Assembly (NCBI RefSeq): GCF_021390545.1
Contig: NZ_JAJUWR010000025.1
Location: 1-64,000, forward strand
Reading direction: 5' to 3'
Length of the DNA: 64,000 nt
Source of the DNA: Algoriphagus sp. AGSA1
Lineage (GTDB): Bacteria; Bacteroidota; Bacteroidia; Cytophagales; Cyclobacteriaceae
Below the pieces are notes generated by a model, which saw nothing but the letters and a program-made list of their open reading frames with translations, made no database searches and had not been told where the DNA came from. The position numbers were made by a program, and so were the translations under genes. Below, one piece after another: positions 27,215 through 35,153 of the stretch; positions within the stretch are counted from its first letter, which is position 1, and every line of letters begins with the position of its first letter.

Positions 27215-27815
27215 GCTAAAAACAGCTGGTCTTCCTTTGTCCAAAGCAAAAAAAGCAGCAATACTCATTCATGGAAGAGGGGCAAGTGCGGCTAGTATCC
27301 TTTCCCTTGCACAACATCTCAACTTGGATGACTATGCCTTATTGGCACCAGAAGCAGCCGGAGGTACTTGGTATCCGTATAGTTTTATGGCATCTGACGA
27401 AGCCAACCAATCCGCATTGACCTCATCCTTAGCGGCTATAAAGGCGACTTGGGATCAGATTTCCGAAGCGGGAATTTCTTCAGAGAATGTATTGCTCGTC
27501 GGCTTTTCCCAAGGAGCTTGTTTGAGCCTTGAGTTTGCCGCGCAAAATGCCCGTAAACTAAGAGGGGTGATTGCTTTTACCGGTGGATTGATCGGTGAAG
27601 AGATTCAACAAAGTAAATATTCCGGGGATTTTGCCGGTAGCCCAATCTTCATAGGAAGCAGTGAAAAAGATATGCATGTACCACTATCCAGAATAAAAGA
27701 TTCAGAAACCCTACTGAGCAGGATGGGTGCAAAAGTGAAATTGTTGATTTTCAAGGATTCCAATCACACTATCCGCAAGGAAGAAATTGACTGGGTGAAT
27801 GGGAATATAGTATAA
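27207..27815 (+). CDS. Phospholipase/carboxylesterase family hydrolase (MhqD-like)
   Basis: A 202-aa alpha/beta hydrolase with IHGRGASAAS near the N-terminus, nucleophile GFSQGA (Ser101), Asp155 in SSEKDMHVP and His187 in DSNHTIR. PEAAGGTWYPYSFM is typical of the MhqD subgroup of phospholipase/carboxylesterases. It overlaps the dioxygenase by 8 nt. Family knowledge links this pair to catechol and quinone stress; the actual substrate is not visible. Confidence 0.85.
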   Translation: MLKLKTAGLPLSKAKKAAILIHGRGASAASILSLAQHLNLDDYALLAPEAAGGTWYPYSFMASDEANQSALTSSLAAIKATWDQISEAGISSENVLLVGFSQGACLSLEFAAQNARKLRGVIAFTGGLIGEEIQQSKYSGDFAGSPIFIGSSEKDMHVPLSRIKDSETLLSRMGAKVKLLIFKDSNHTIRKEEIDWVNGNIV

Positions 27816-27832
27816 ATAGGTTTTCTTAATTC

Positions 27833-27867
27833 AAAAAATCCTCTGGTATTTGCCAGAGGATTTTTTT
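27833..27867 (+). terminator. Rho-independent terminator, possibly bidirectional
   Basis: Arms 27833-27846 and 27853-27866 pair through CCTCTGG/CCAGAGG with A-rich and T-rich ends. It ends the MarR-controlled operon and may also serve the minus-strand sbcC, whose stop is at 27930. Confidence 0.88.
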
Positions 27868-27929
27868 GTTTGATTTTATCCTCTGGTTGGGTGAAGCCGA
27901 AGTTTTTTATACAGTAATTAGGGTTTTTA

Positions 27930-30900
27930 TTAAAATGAATAGCTCACCTGAGAGCCGAGTTCAGGATCAAGCTCTACATTCGCAAAGACACCTATTTCCT
28001 GCTGCAGATCCTCTACATGGCTGATAATCCCGACAATCCTGTTCTCATGACGGAGTGACTTAAGTGTTTCAAAGACAACCCGAAGCGCATTTTTGTCCAG
28101 AGCACCAAAGCCTTCATCCATAAAGAAAAAGCTCTGATCTGCTTGATTTAGGGCTTTCACCTTTTCTGCCAGAGCAAGTGCAAGGCATAGTGATGCCTGA
28201 AAAGTCTGGCCTCCTGAAAGGGTTTTCAAAAGTCTCTTTTTGCCACCATTCAGATAATCAATTACCCAGAATGTATTATTGTCGTCAATGTCAAGGCTGA
28301 GCTGGTTTTTGCACAGCTTCATAAAGCGCAGATTTGCAGTATTGCAGAGTTCTTTGAGATATATTGAACTTACAAATTTCACAAAACCACTGCCCCTAAA
28401 CATATTGTCAAGTTCTTTCAGATAGCTTTCCCGGATTTCCAGCTTGTTGAATTCAGTCTGTAGTTTCTTCTTTTCTGCAATTCTGGTAGTGGTCTCCAGT
28501 ATTTCCTTGTCAAGCAACACTAGCTGGTTTTGAAAAGACTCAGCGTTGATTTTCAACTCTGCAACTATGGAGGCAAGCTCTTGAAATGCTTGCTCTTGAA
28601 ATTCAATAACTCCTGTTTCTTTTTCTAACTCCTCAATCCGGTTTTCAGCAATAGCAAGTTTCTGATCAAATTGGGCTATTTCCCGGGCTACTTTTTCCGC
28701 ATCAATCGAATGCTGGAATAAATGAAGCAGCCGCTCCTCATCCATAAATCCATACTGACTTTTCAACGATTCAAATTCTGTATTTAACTTCTGGAGTTTC
28801 TCTGAACTTTGGTCCCGAAGCTGAATGAAGTTGATCAGATCAGCTGAATTCTTGTCTGCCAAGCTGCGTTTTTCACGTAGATGTTTTTGCTTCCCTTCTA
28901 GCAGTTGAAGCGCTTCTTCTATATTACGTTCCACCTTGTCGATGGCAGACTGGATAAACTCTGATTCTTTGGAGAAAAATTGCTTACAGAAAACCATATC
29001 CCGGATTTCCTCCTTTTTGGAGGAAATAGTGGACTGTACAGACTGAAGCTTCAATTGGGCCTGCTGTAGCTCTTTTTCCACTTGTTCGATATCTATTCGG
29101 TTTGCTTCCCAGCTTTTGCGAAGAGACTTTATTTCTTGAAGGAGTTTTTCTTTGATCTGGCTGCTATGTTCTAATTGCTGGATTTTGGAAAATAAATCTT
29201 CCTTAGAAACGATTTCATACTGCTCTAGACCGGCTTGTATAGCCGCAGTATTTTGTTTGTTATCCCGAATTTCAAGGGTAATTGCATGAAGGTTTTTTTC
29301 ATGATTATCCAATTGAAAAGCCAGTTCATTCTGAGTTGATTTAGAGGCTTGAATTTGCTCTAGAAGTAGTTTGGCTTTCCGTAATTGGCTGGTTTTTTCC
29401 TCCAATTCGCCCCCACCATCGCTTACCAGCGGAATTGGATGCTCCATGGATCCACAGAGCGGGCAGGGTTCGCCATGAAGAAGCAAGTGTGCATGAGCCG
29501 ATAGTCCCTGCTTCTGCATCAAAGCATCGCGCTGTTGCTCTAATTCAAGGACAGTTTCTTTCTGGGACTCTATCCAGGATTCAAATGAGTTTGTATTCGC
29601 TGGAATGCTTTTCGTCAGCTCCTGAATTTGCTCTTTTACATGTTTTATTACCTGTGCTATTTCCTTTTCTTCCAATAGAGTTTTGCTCAGTTGGTTTTCC
29701 AGCTGCTTCCATTCTTTGGCCCAACTCAGGAGATTAGCTAGGTGTGAGCTATCGGTAGCACTGATCTTCTCAGCTTTGTTTTCCAGTTCAGTGATTTTTT
29801 CTTCCAGCTCCTTCTGTGATTGTTTTTTAGCTAGAATAGACGGTTGATAACTGTTTAAAATTGAAGTCGCCTCTGCTCTCTGGAACTCAAGTTTTTGGAT
29901 TTCTATCACTTTCTTTAAATCCCGGATTTTCGCTTCCCGCTGTGGTCTTTCTTGGTTTTTCTTTTTAAGATCTTCTTCTTCTTTTTCCAGGTCAGCGATC
30001 TCTTTGGCAAACTCAATTTTGAAACGCTCACAATCAATCACACTTATTTTATATTTTTCAGCATCCGCTTTTGTGTCCCGGATTTGTTCCCATATAGGGC
30101 GGAGATAGCTCTTGGCTGTGATAAATTCTGCATGTAGCTGCCGCTGCTTTTCTACCTCAGGACGCTGCATATTCAGGTTTCCACGCTCGACTTTGAATTT
30201 CTGTAGTTGCTGGTTTTTCTCGCGGATATTCTCCTGTTCTTTAAGTTCTATTTCTGCTTTTTTAAGCTTGAGGGAGGCTTCTGTTGCCTGGGATTTTATC
30301 CCGGAAAATTGGTTCTGCTTTTCTTTCAAAATTTCTTCCGAGTATTCTTCCAAGCCCTGCAACTGAGTTTCCAGACGGATTTTATGCTCCTTCACTGCTT
30401 TGAGCAAAGTACCTGTCTTGAAGGAAAGATCAAATCGTTCCAAACCAAATAACTCCTTCATCATTTTGGCCTGATCAAGCGGTTTTTGATCAATAAACTC
30501 CCGGAATTTACCTTGTGGGATAATCACGGTTTGCTTGAAGTGCTCCTTTCGCATGCCCACGATCTCTTCAGCACGAGCCTTTATAGGTTCCCATTTACCA
30601 TCCATTTTTTCATAGAAAGTATGCTCCGCAGGTCTGATGTCGTCAAAATTCTTGGTGTTTCTTTTGGCACAATACCGGGCCAGATATGACTTTGCATTAT
30701 TCTTTCCAGAGCTGAATTCGAAGTTCAACAGCAACTGATCACTTTGGAGATTCAGCATACTGTTCTTTTCCCCTCGATCTGAAAGCCGCTCGGTACTTCC
30801 ATAGAGCGCCAGGAGAATCCCTTCCAAAATCGATGACTTTCCGCTTCCCACAGCTCCAAAAATCCCGAACAGTCCCGCTGCTGTGAGCTTATCAAATTCT

Positions 30901-30959
30901 ATTGTCTGCTTTTCTTTGTAGGAGTACAATCCCTGAATGCCAAGTTTGATAGGAATCAT
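27930..30959 (-). CDS. sbcC: Exonuclease subunit SbcC (Rad50-like ATPase)
   Basis: A 1009-aa SMC-like ATPase, the partner of SbcD in processing hairpins and broken DNA ends. Walker A is GAVGSGKSSILEG (about residue 36-48). Two long coiled coils flank a zinc hook, PCPLCGS, with Cys at about 499 and 502. The C-terminal half has the signature TLSGGQTFQASL and Walker B FFFMDEGFGALD. Its ATG overlaps the sbcD stop by 4 nt, so the two are translated together. Confidence 0.93.
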   Translation of the reverse strand: MIPIKLGIQGLYSYKEKQTIEFDKLTAAGLFGIFGAVGSGKSSILEGILLALYGSTERLSDRGEKNSMLNLQSDQLLLNFEFSSGKNNAKSYLARYCAKRNTKNFDDIRPAEHTFYEKMDGKWEPIKARAEEIVGMRKEHFKQTVIIPQGKFREFIDQKPLDQAKMMKELFGLERFDLSFKTGTLLKAVKEHKIRLETQLQGLEEYSEEILKEKQNQFSGIKSQATEASLKLKKAEIELKEQENIREKNQQLQKFKVERGNLNMQRPEVEKQRQLHAEFITAKSYLRPIWEQIRDTKADAEKYKISVIDCERFKIEFAKEIADLEKEEEDLKKKNQERPQREAKIRDLKKVIEIQKLEFQRAEATSILNSYQPSILAKKQSQKELEEKITELENKAEKISATDSSHLANLLSWAKEWKQLENQLSKTLLEEKEIAQVIKHVKEQIQELTKSIPANTNSFESWIESQKETVLELEQQRDALMQKQGLSAHAHLLLHGEPCPLCGSMEHPIPLVSDGGGELEEKTSQLRKAKLLLEQIQASKSTQNELAFQLDNHEKNLHAITLEIRDNKQNTAAIQAGLEQYEIVSKEDLFSKIQQLEHSSQIKEKLLQEIKSLRKSWEANRIDIEQVEKELQQAQLKLQSVQSTISSKKEEIRDMVFCKQFFSKESEFIQSAIDKVERNIEEALQLLEGKQKHLREKRSLADKNSADLINFIQLRDQSSEKLQKLNTEFESLKSQYGFMDEERLLHLFQHSIDAEKVAREIAQFDQKLAIAENRIEELEKETGVIEFQEQAFQELASIVAELKINAESFQNQLVLLDKEILETTTRIAEKKKLQTEFNKLEIRESYLKELDNMFRGSGFVKFVSSIYLKELCNTANLRFMKLCKNQLSLDIDDNNTFWVIDYLNGGKKRLLKTLSGGQTFQASLCLALALAEKVKALNQADQSFFFMDEGFGALDKNALRVVFETLKSLRHENRIVGIISHVEDLQQEIGVFANVELDPELGSQVSYSF

Positions 30960-32185
30960 GTTTCGTCGTTTTGGCTGATGACTTCTTTGAAAACCGTGAG
31001 TAATTCCTCATTTGGTTCTTGGCCTTTGTCACTTTTATAGAACAGCTTGAAGAGACTTTCCATGTCCTTGCCCAGGTCTTCTACCTGTAAACTTTGATTT
31101 TCACGCCCTATAGGGTTTTTGATCTGAGGGATCAAATTGACTATGCCATCGTGAGCTTTCATGATGGCTTTTCGGGTTGCTGCCTCAATAGAGGTTTCGG
31201 TGATATAAGTCAGCTCTACAAAGCAATACCGATTCTCTTCAAGCCAAGCTAGGGTGTCTGGGAGATTGTCAAAGGTCTTGCGGTTAAGCGGTCTGCCTTC
31301 TTTCAGTCCGATTGGATTATAATTCACAGCTTTCCCTGGCTCTGCTTCGATGATGACTATTCGCTTTTCCTGATCCGCTTCACTGAAAGAGTAGGCTAGT
31401 GGTGAACTGGAATAGACAACAGGACAATGCTCATGTCCTACCGAATGGTAACGATGTAGGTGACCCAGAGCCGCATATTGAACCTGGGAAGGGATATTTC
31501 TTGTGAAAAGCGCCTGGGTTCCACCTACATGCAGAATAGGTCGCTCGGATTCTGGTTCCGCCTCAGGTTTTTCCCCTTCCTTCATAAAGAAAAAGTGTCC
31601 TGCAAAGAGATTTACTCCCTGCACATCACAATACTGATCCGCGATTTTCCTCCAGTTATCTTCCATCAGCGTGCGGAATTCCTGTTCCCGATCCCCTTCG
31701 CCTAAGTAGGTTTTCATAGAAACTTCATTGGCGTATGGAGCCAAAATAATCCGGATTGGAAAACCAATGTGAGGTAGTTTCATCTCCACAAAGCCTGTAG
31801 TAGCCTGTGTGATTTCTATTCCGTTATCCAGCTTTCCTACTGGGATGACAGTATCGTATTTCCCATAGAAAAATATGCCCATTTCCCTGGCCAGGGGATC
31901 CGGAGCTTCTACAAATTGTGTACTGTCATGATTTCCTGATATCGCTACAATCGGCCGCTTACCTCCGTTGGTGAGCCTGCGAAGCGACTTATAGAGCAAC
32001 TCTACAGCTTCATGGCTTGGATTGAAGGTGTCAAAAATATCACCAGCCAAGATAATCAGATCGACCTCTTCCCGGTCGGCTATTTCTCTGATTTCTTCCA
32101 AAACCAGCTTTTGCTCTTGCAGTCTGGAATATTCCTGAAGTCTTTTTCCCAGATGCCAATCTGCTGTATGGAGAATTTTGATCAT
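30956..32185 (-). CDS. sbcD: Exonuclease subunit SbcD (Mre11-like nuclease)
   Basis: A 409-aa metallophosphoesterase with all core motifs: HTADWHLG (Asp9, His11), LAGDIFD (Asp49), SGNHD (84-87) and ALGHLHRYH further on. It cleaves DNA ends together with SbcC. First gene of the sbcDC operon. Its upstream region is shared with the divergent repeat-containing region beginning at about 32227. Confidence 0.93.
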   Translation of the reverse strand: MIKILHTADWHLGKRLQEYSRLQEQKLVLEEIREIADREEVDLIILAGDIFDTFNPSHEAVELLYKSLRRLTNGGKRPIVAISGNHDSTQFVEAPDPLAREMGIFFYGKYDTVIPVGKLDNGIEITQATTGFVEMKLPHIGFPIRIILAPYANEVSMKTYLGEGDREQEFRTLMEDNWRKIADQYCDVQGVNLFAGHFFFMKEGEKPEAEPESERPILHVGGTQALFTRNIPSQVQYAALGHLHRYHSVGHEHCPVVYSSSPLAYSFSEADQEKRIVIIEAEPGKAVNYNPIGLKEGRPLNRKTFDNLPDTLAWLEENRYCFVELTYITETSIEAATRKAIMKAHDGIVNLIPQIKNPIGRENQSLQVEDLGKDMESLFKLFYKSDKGQEPNEELLTVFKEVISQNDET

Positions 32186-32226
32186 GTGTGGTCTAAAAAC
32201 GTATGAAAAACTAAATTACTCTAACG

Positions 32227-32260
32227 AATGACTTGCTGCAAGTCATTTGACGCAAATGAC
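32227..32260 (+). repeat. Overlapping alternative hairpins
   Basis: AATGACTTG (32227-32235) pairs with CAAGTCATT (32239-32247). The second arm extended to GTCATTT (32242-32248) also pairs with AAATGAC (32254-32260). The two stems exclude each other. The second stem is conserved in the copy at 34510-34528. Confidence 0.55.
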
Positions 32261-32326
32261 ATTAATTGGCATCTTTATTGAAAAGCCAGACAATAATCCG
32301 TGAGATTTTATGTGGAATTGGTTTCT
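32254..32326 (+). repeat. 73-bp direct repeat, copy 1
   Basis: Identical to 34522-34594 over 73 nt. AAGTCATTT followed by a 5-nt spacer precedes it in both copies (32240 and 34508). The repeat ends with ATG and five more codon-length bases of the rlpA-like reading frame, but here that frame stops after 20 codons. Confidence 0.9.
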
Positions 32327-32848
32327 TACTTTTAGTCGCGTCGCTGATGTCGGAGTAGGCTCAGCCTGAATTGCCTCCGGATGTCTGACTTACCCAAGAG
32401 GGGAGAGCCAATTTTTATGATGATGTATTCCAACTTTAGCAGTACCAAAAGGAGGTGCTCATGGGAATACTAATGAGAACAAGAATAGTCGTTATTTACA
32501 TTTTGATGGTGAGATGGGGACACAGTTTCAGATGTGAATCAATGAATAGTCACTTCCTCTTACCTGATGTAGGCTGGTTTGGGGTTAGTGGTGCGAAGTG
32601 TAGATTACTACATGGTGAAACTTGAGTGATTTAAGTTTTTTACTTCAATAAACGGTAAAAATTTTACATATTGATAATCAAATGGCTGCATTTTATTTGT
32701 AAATTTTCAAACCAATCATTTTTTTCCTTATGTTTTTTTTAAAATTTAAAACGAAAGATTAAGATTGGTGCCAAGTTCTTGAATTTTTCAAAATCAATTA
32801 ATTTTAACTTGCTCTTTGTTTTTTGCTTGGGGCACAAACGACAAAAAA
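32327..32848 (+). pseudogene. Non-coding region with probable decayed copy of the 5' part of the RlpA-family gene
   Basis: After the 73-bp repeat the sequence remains weakly collinear with the start of the gene at 34578: matched patches such as ATGTC, GGATG/TGATG, TTTTATG and ATTCCA fall at about the same distance from the ATG, while the frame is broken by stops. Homology was judged by eye and becomes uncertain beyond about 32450. The rest, to 32848, is AT-rich with no supported gene and leads into the small peptide gene. Confidence 0.4.
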
Positions 32849-33058
32849 ATGAAAAAGATGTTTTTGCGAATTAGTGCGGTTGGGCTGATGCTGATTGGGA
32901 TTAATTTTACAAGTTCGACGTATGCTGGAGAAGAACTTCATGTATGCCCAGGTAGTGGAGAGTCATGCGAAGCGACTATCACATTTGAAGGTAAGGATGT
33001 GAAAGTTTCTTCATTCAAAACAAAAGGTAGTGGAACTATTGTTGTAATAGCTCCATAA
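32849..33058 (+). CDS. Small secreted peptide with CxGxGExC motif, copy 1
   Basis: The start is placed at the ATG at 32849 (MKKMFLRISAVGLMLIG), giving 69 aa with a signal peptide cleaved near TYAG. The mature peptide is about 45 aa and contains CPGSGESC followed by a beta-prone tail ending GTIVVIAP. The next gene encodes a paralog with CEGRGERC and IVISL at the end. I do not recognise a named family; small exported peptides beside beta-propeller lipoproteins are common in Bacteroidota (NVEALA-type), but the NVEALA motif is absent. Confidence 0.65.
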   Translation: MKKMFLRISAVGLMLIGINFTSSTYAGEELHVCPGSGESCEATITFEGKDVKVSSFKTKGSGTIVVIAP

Positions 33059-33068
33059 GATTAGATAT

Positions 33069-33284
33069 ATGAAAAGTCTAAAATATTATTGGAGTACTGG
33101 GAGTAAAATTGTGATTGTCTCATTTATTTTAGGTATCTCAGTACTTGCGCCATCTAAGTCAGTTGCCACAGAAGATTACGTTCTATGTGAAGGCAGAGGT
33201 GAACGATGTAGAGTTTGGGTAAACGGAATCCCAGTTTCTTTTGTCAAAGGAAAAGATAGCTCTGCTATTGTTATTTCATTATAA
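33069..33284 (+). CDS. Small secreted peptide with CxGxGExC motif, copy 2
   Basis: A 71-aa protein with a signal peptide (hydrophobic stretch about 14-30, cleavage near SVAT). The mature part of about 40 aa is paralogous to the preceding gene: both have CxGxGExC, a Val-rich strand, KGK or KTKGS, and a hydrophobic C-terminus. The gene lies 10 nt after its paralog and 50 nt before a beta-propeller lipoprotein, so the three are likely co-transcribed. Function unknown. Confidence 0.65.
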   Translation: MKSLKYYWSTGSKIVIVSFILGISVLAPSKSVATEDYVLCEGRGERCRVWVNGIPVSFVKGKDSSAIVISL

Positions 33285-33334
33285 TTTTAACCTGACCATC
33301 AAATCCATTTTGATTTGATGGTCTTTGTTTTGAG

Positions 33335-34411
33335 ATGAACAAAATTAATGTACATATAATTGCCTTTTTTGTCAGTTTGCTTTTCTCTTGCAGTGGAGAT
33401 AAAAGGAATGAAACAGATCGGATTATACAAAATTTAGGAGAGGAAATTAAAAATAGGGTTTTTCACGAAAATATAATCACACGGATTGGAGATTTTGCTT
33501 ATGATGGTAAAGCATTTTTGATATCTGCAAGTAAGGATTCTATATGGTTGGTCGATAATTACCTAAACAAGGTAATAGTTCTTGATTCCACTTTATCATT
33601 CCTTAATGATTTCATAAATAAAGGAGAAGGTCCAAATGAACATGTTGGATTGAAAAGAGTGTTTTTTGAGTCAAACAATGAATATTCTACTTTTGACTTC
33701 TCTCAGCAGCTATTCAGAAAATTTGATTCTTCTGATTCACTTTTGTTATTCAATAAATTTGATGGAGATAATTGGGTGAATGATATGGTTCAGCTTACTG
33801 TCGATACCTATTTATTTGCTGAGGCGTCCGATGATCAATATAGGTTTTTAGTCAAAAATTTTGTTCGGGACTCTGTAATTAGAGAATACCAAATAGTAGA
33901 TCTTTTGGACTCTTTCCTTTCTGATCGAGAATTGCAATCTATACCATACGACAAGAACTTGATTTTTGAGGGGTATTTTTCAGCAGGTTCCGGAAATTAT
34001 GTGGTATATACGTGCAATAAGGCGGGTTATGCATTTGTTTTTGACAAGACTGGAGGGTTTGTAAATGCGTTTCAAACCATAGATAAACTTCCTATACCGA
34101 GTTTTGTTAAGAAGGAAATTAGTCCTGGTTATTTGGTTCATGAAGTTAGTCCTGATTTGAGAGGTAATTTTAGTAGAGCAATTAGTAATGGGAAAGTTTA
34201 CGTTCTTTCCAATGTTTTAGAGCCTTCTTATGGCGGAGAAAGGCCAATAGATGTATATTCGGCAAGTAATGGGAAATACCAATATTCTTTTTTAGTCCCC
34301 AACTTGGAAGATGGTCAGGGATCAAATGAAATAACAGTCTTTGGAGGAAGTTTATTTTTATTATACGAAAACTCTACAGTTGTTAAATATTCTTTGCATT
34401 CCGATTTTTGA
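33335..34411 (+). CDS. 6-bladed beta-propeller lipoprotein
   Basis: A 358-aa protein with a lipobox (LLFSC, Cys19). The repeated pattern of hydrophobic strand, Asp/Ser turn and aromatic residue (DSIWLVDNYLNKVIVLDS, FINKGEGPNEHVGLKRVFF, FDFSQQLFRKFDSS) fits the 6-bladed beta-propeller lipoprotein family of Bacteroidota. The GEGPNE element is shared with the protein at 45382 (GEGPNQ) and in looser form with that at 42638 (GEAPGQ). It follows the two peptide genes; binding of the peptides is a hypothesis. The gene is clearly AT-richer than its flanks. Confidence 0.7.
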   Translation: MNKINVHIIAFFVSLLFSCSGDKRNETDRIIQNLGEEIKNRVFHENIITRIGDFAYDGKAFLISASKDSIWLVDNYLNKVIVLDSTLSFLNDFINKGEGPNEHVGLKRVFFESNNEYSTFDFSQQLFRKFDSSDSLLLFNKFDGDNWVNDMVQLTVDTYLFAEASDDQYRFLVKNFVRDSVIREYQIVDLLDSFLSDRELQSIPYDKNLIFEGYFSAGSGNYVVYTCNKAGYAFVFDKTGGFVNAFQTIDKLPIPSFVKKEISPGYLVHEVSPDLRGNFSRAISNGKVYVLSNVLEPSYGGERPIDVYSASNGKYQYSFLVPNLEDGQGSNEITVFGGSLFLLYENSTVVKYSLHSDF

Positions 34412-34521
34412 TTTTGAATATTCAATAATTTTCAAAAAAGCAATCAGTTACTGATTTAATTTTAATGATTTTTTCAAATCAAGTAATCTGCCTTATAGCC
34501 TAACCGTAAGTCATTTCCTAT

Positions 34522-34594
34522 AAATGACATTAATTGGCATCTTTATTGAAAAGCCAGACAATAATCCGTGAGATTTTATGTGGAATTGGTTTCT
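34522..34594 (+). repeat. 73-bp direct repeat, copy 2
   Basis: Identical to 32254-32326. This copy contains the start codon (34578) and first six codons of the intact RlpA-family gene. Upstream, GTCATTT (34510-34516) and AAATGAC (34522-34528) form a hairpin as in copy 1, although the spacer differs. Confidence 0.9.
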
Positions 34595-35072
34595 GATATT
34601 GATAGCAGCGATGTCCGCTGACGCTGAGCGGCCACCCCTGCCACCTGATGCATTGTTGATACAGGAAGGAACGGCTAGCTTTTATGGCAGGAGATTCCAT
34701 CTGAAGCGAACTTCCAACGGTGAGATTTTCCATATGGATAGTTTAACTGCTGCGCACAAGACACTGCCATTTAATACCAAGGTAAAGGTGACTCGTATTG
34801 ATACCGGAGAATCGGTGTGGGTACGGATCAACGATAGGCTCCCGAGAAATTCCAAAAGGATTATAGATCTTTCCCGCAAAGCAGGAACTCAGCTGGGGAT
34901 TCTTCACGATGGGATAACCATCGTGAGTATAGAGGTAGAAACTCCCTCAGAGATTAACCGCCTAATTGAGTATTTCGGGGAAGACCCGCCTGCATCCCTG
35001 AGGTTAAGGCCAGTGGAAGAGGCCATTAGCCCGCCAACACCGAGAATTGACACGTCAATCTCATTTTTTTAG
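34578..35072 (+). CDS. RlpA-family septal ring protein (double-psi beta-barrel)
   Basis: A 164-aa exported protein with a short signal peptide (MWNWFLILIAAMSADA). The double-psi beta-barrel is clear: GTASFYGRRFHLKRTSNGE, LTAAHKTLPFNTKVKVTR, VWVRINDRLP and RIIDLSRKAG. RlpA proteins cleave or bind denuded peptidoglycan at division sites. The SPOR domain of E. coli RlpA is absent, as in many Bacteroidota homologs. The 5' end lies inside the 73-bp direct repeat. Confidence 0.87.
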   Translation: MWNWFLILIAAMSADAERPPLPPDALLIQEGTASFYGRRFHLKRTSNGEIFHMDSLTAAHKTLPFNTKVKVTRIDTGESVWVRINDRLPRNSKRIIDLSRKAGTQLGILHDGITIVSIEVETPSEINRLIEYFGEDPPASLRLRPVEEAISPPTPRIDTSISFF

Positions 35073-35153
35073 AATCATTAACATCGTTTACATACTAAAT
35101 ATTTTGACATTGAATAATTAGTTAGTTTCTTAAGACTTGAAACTACTATTTCA

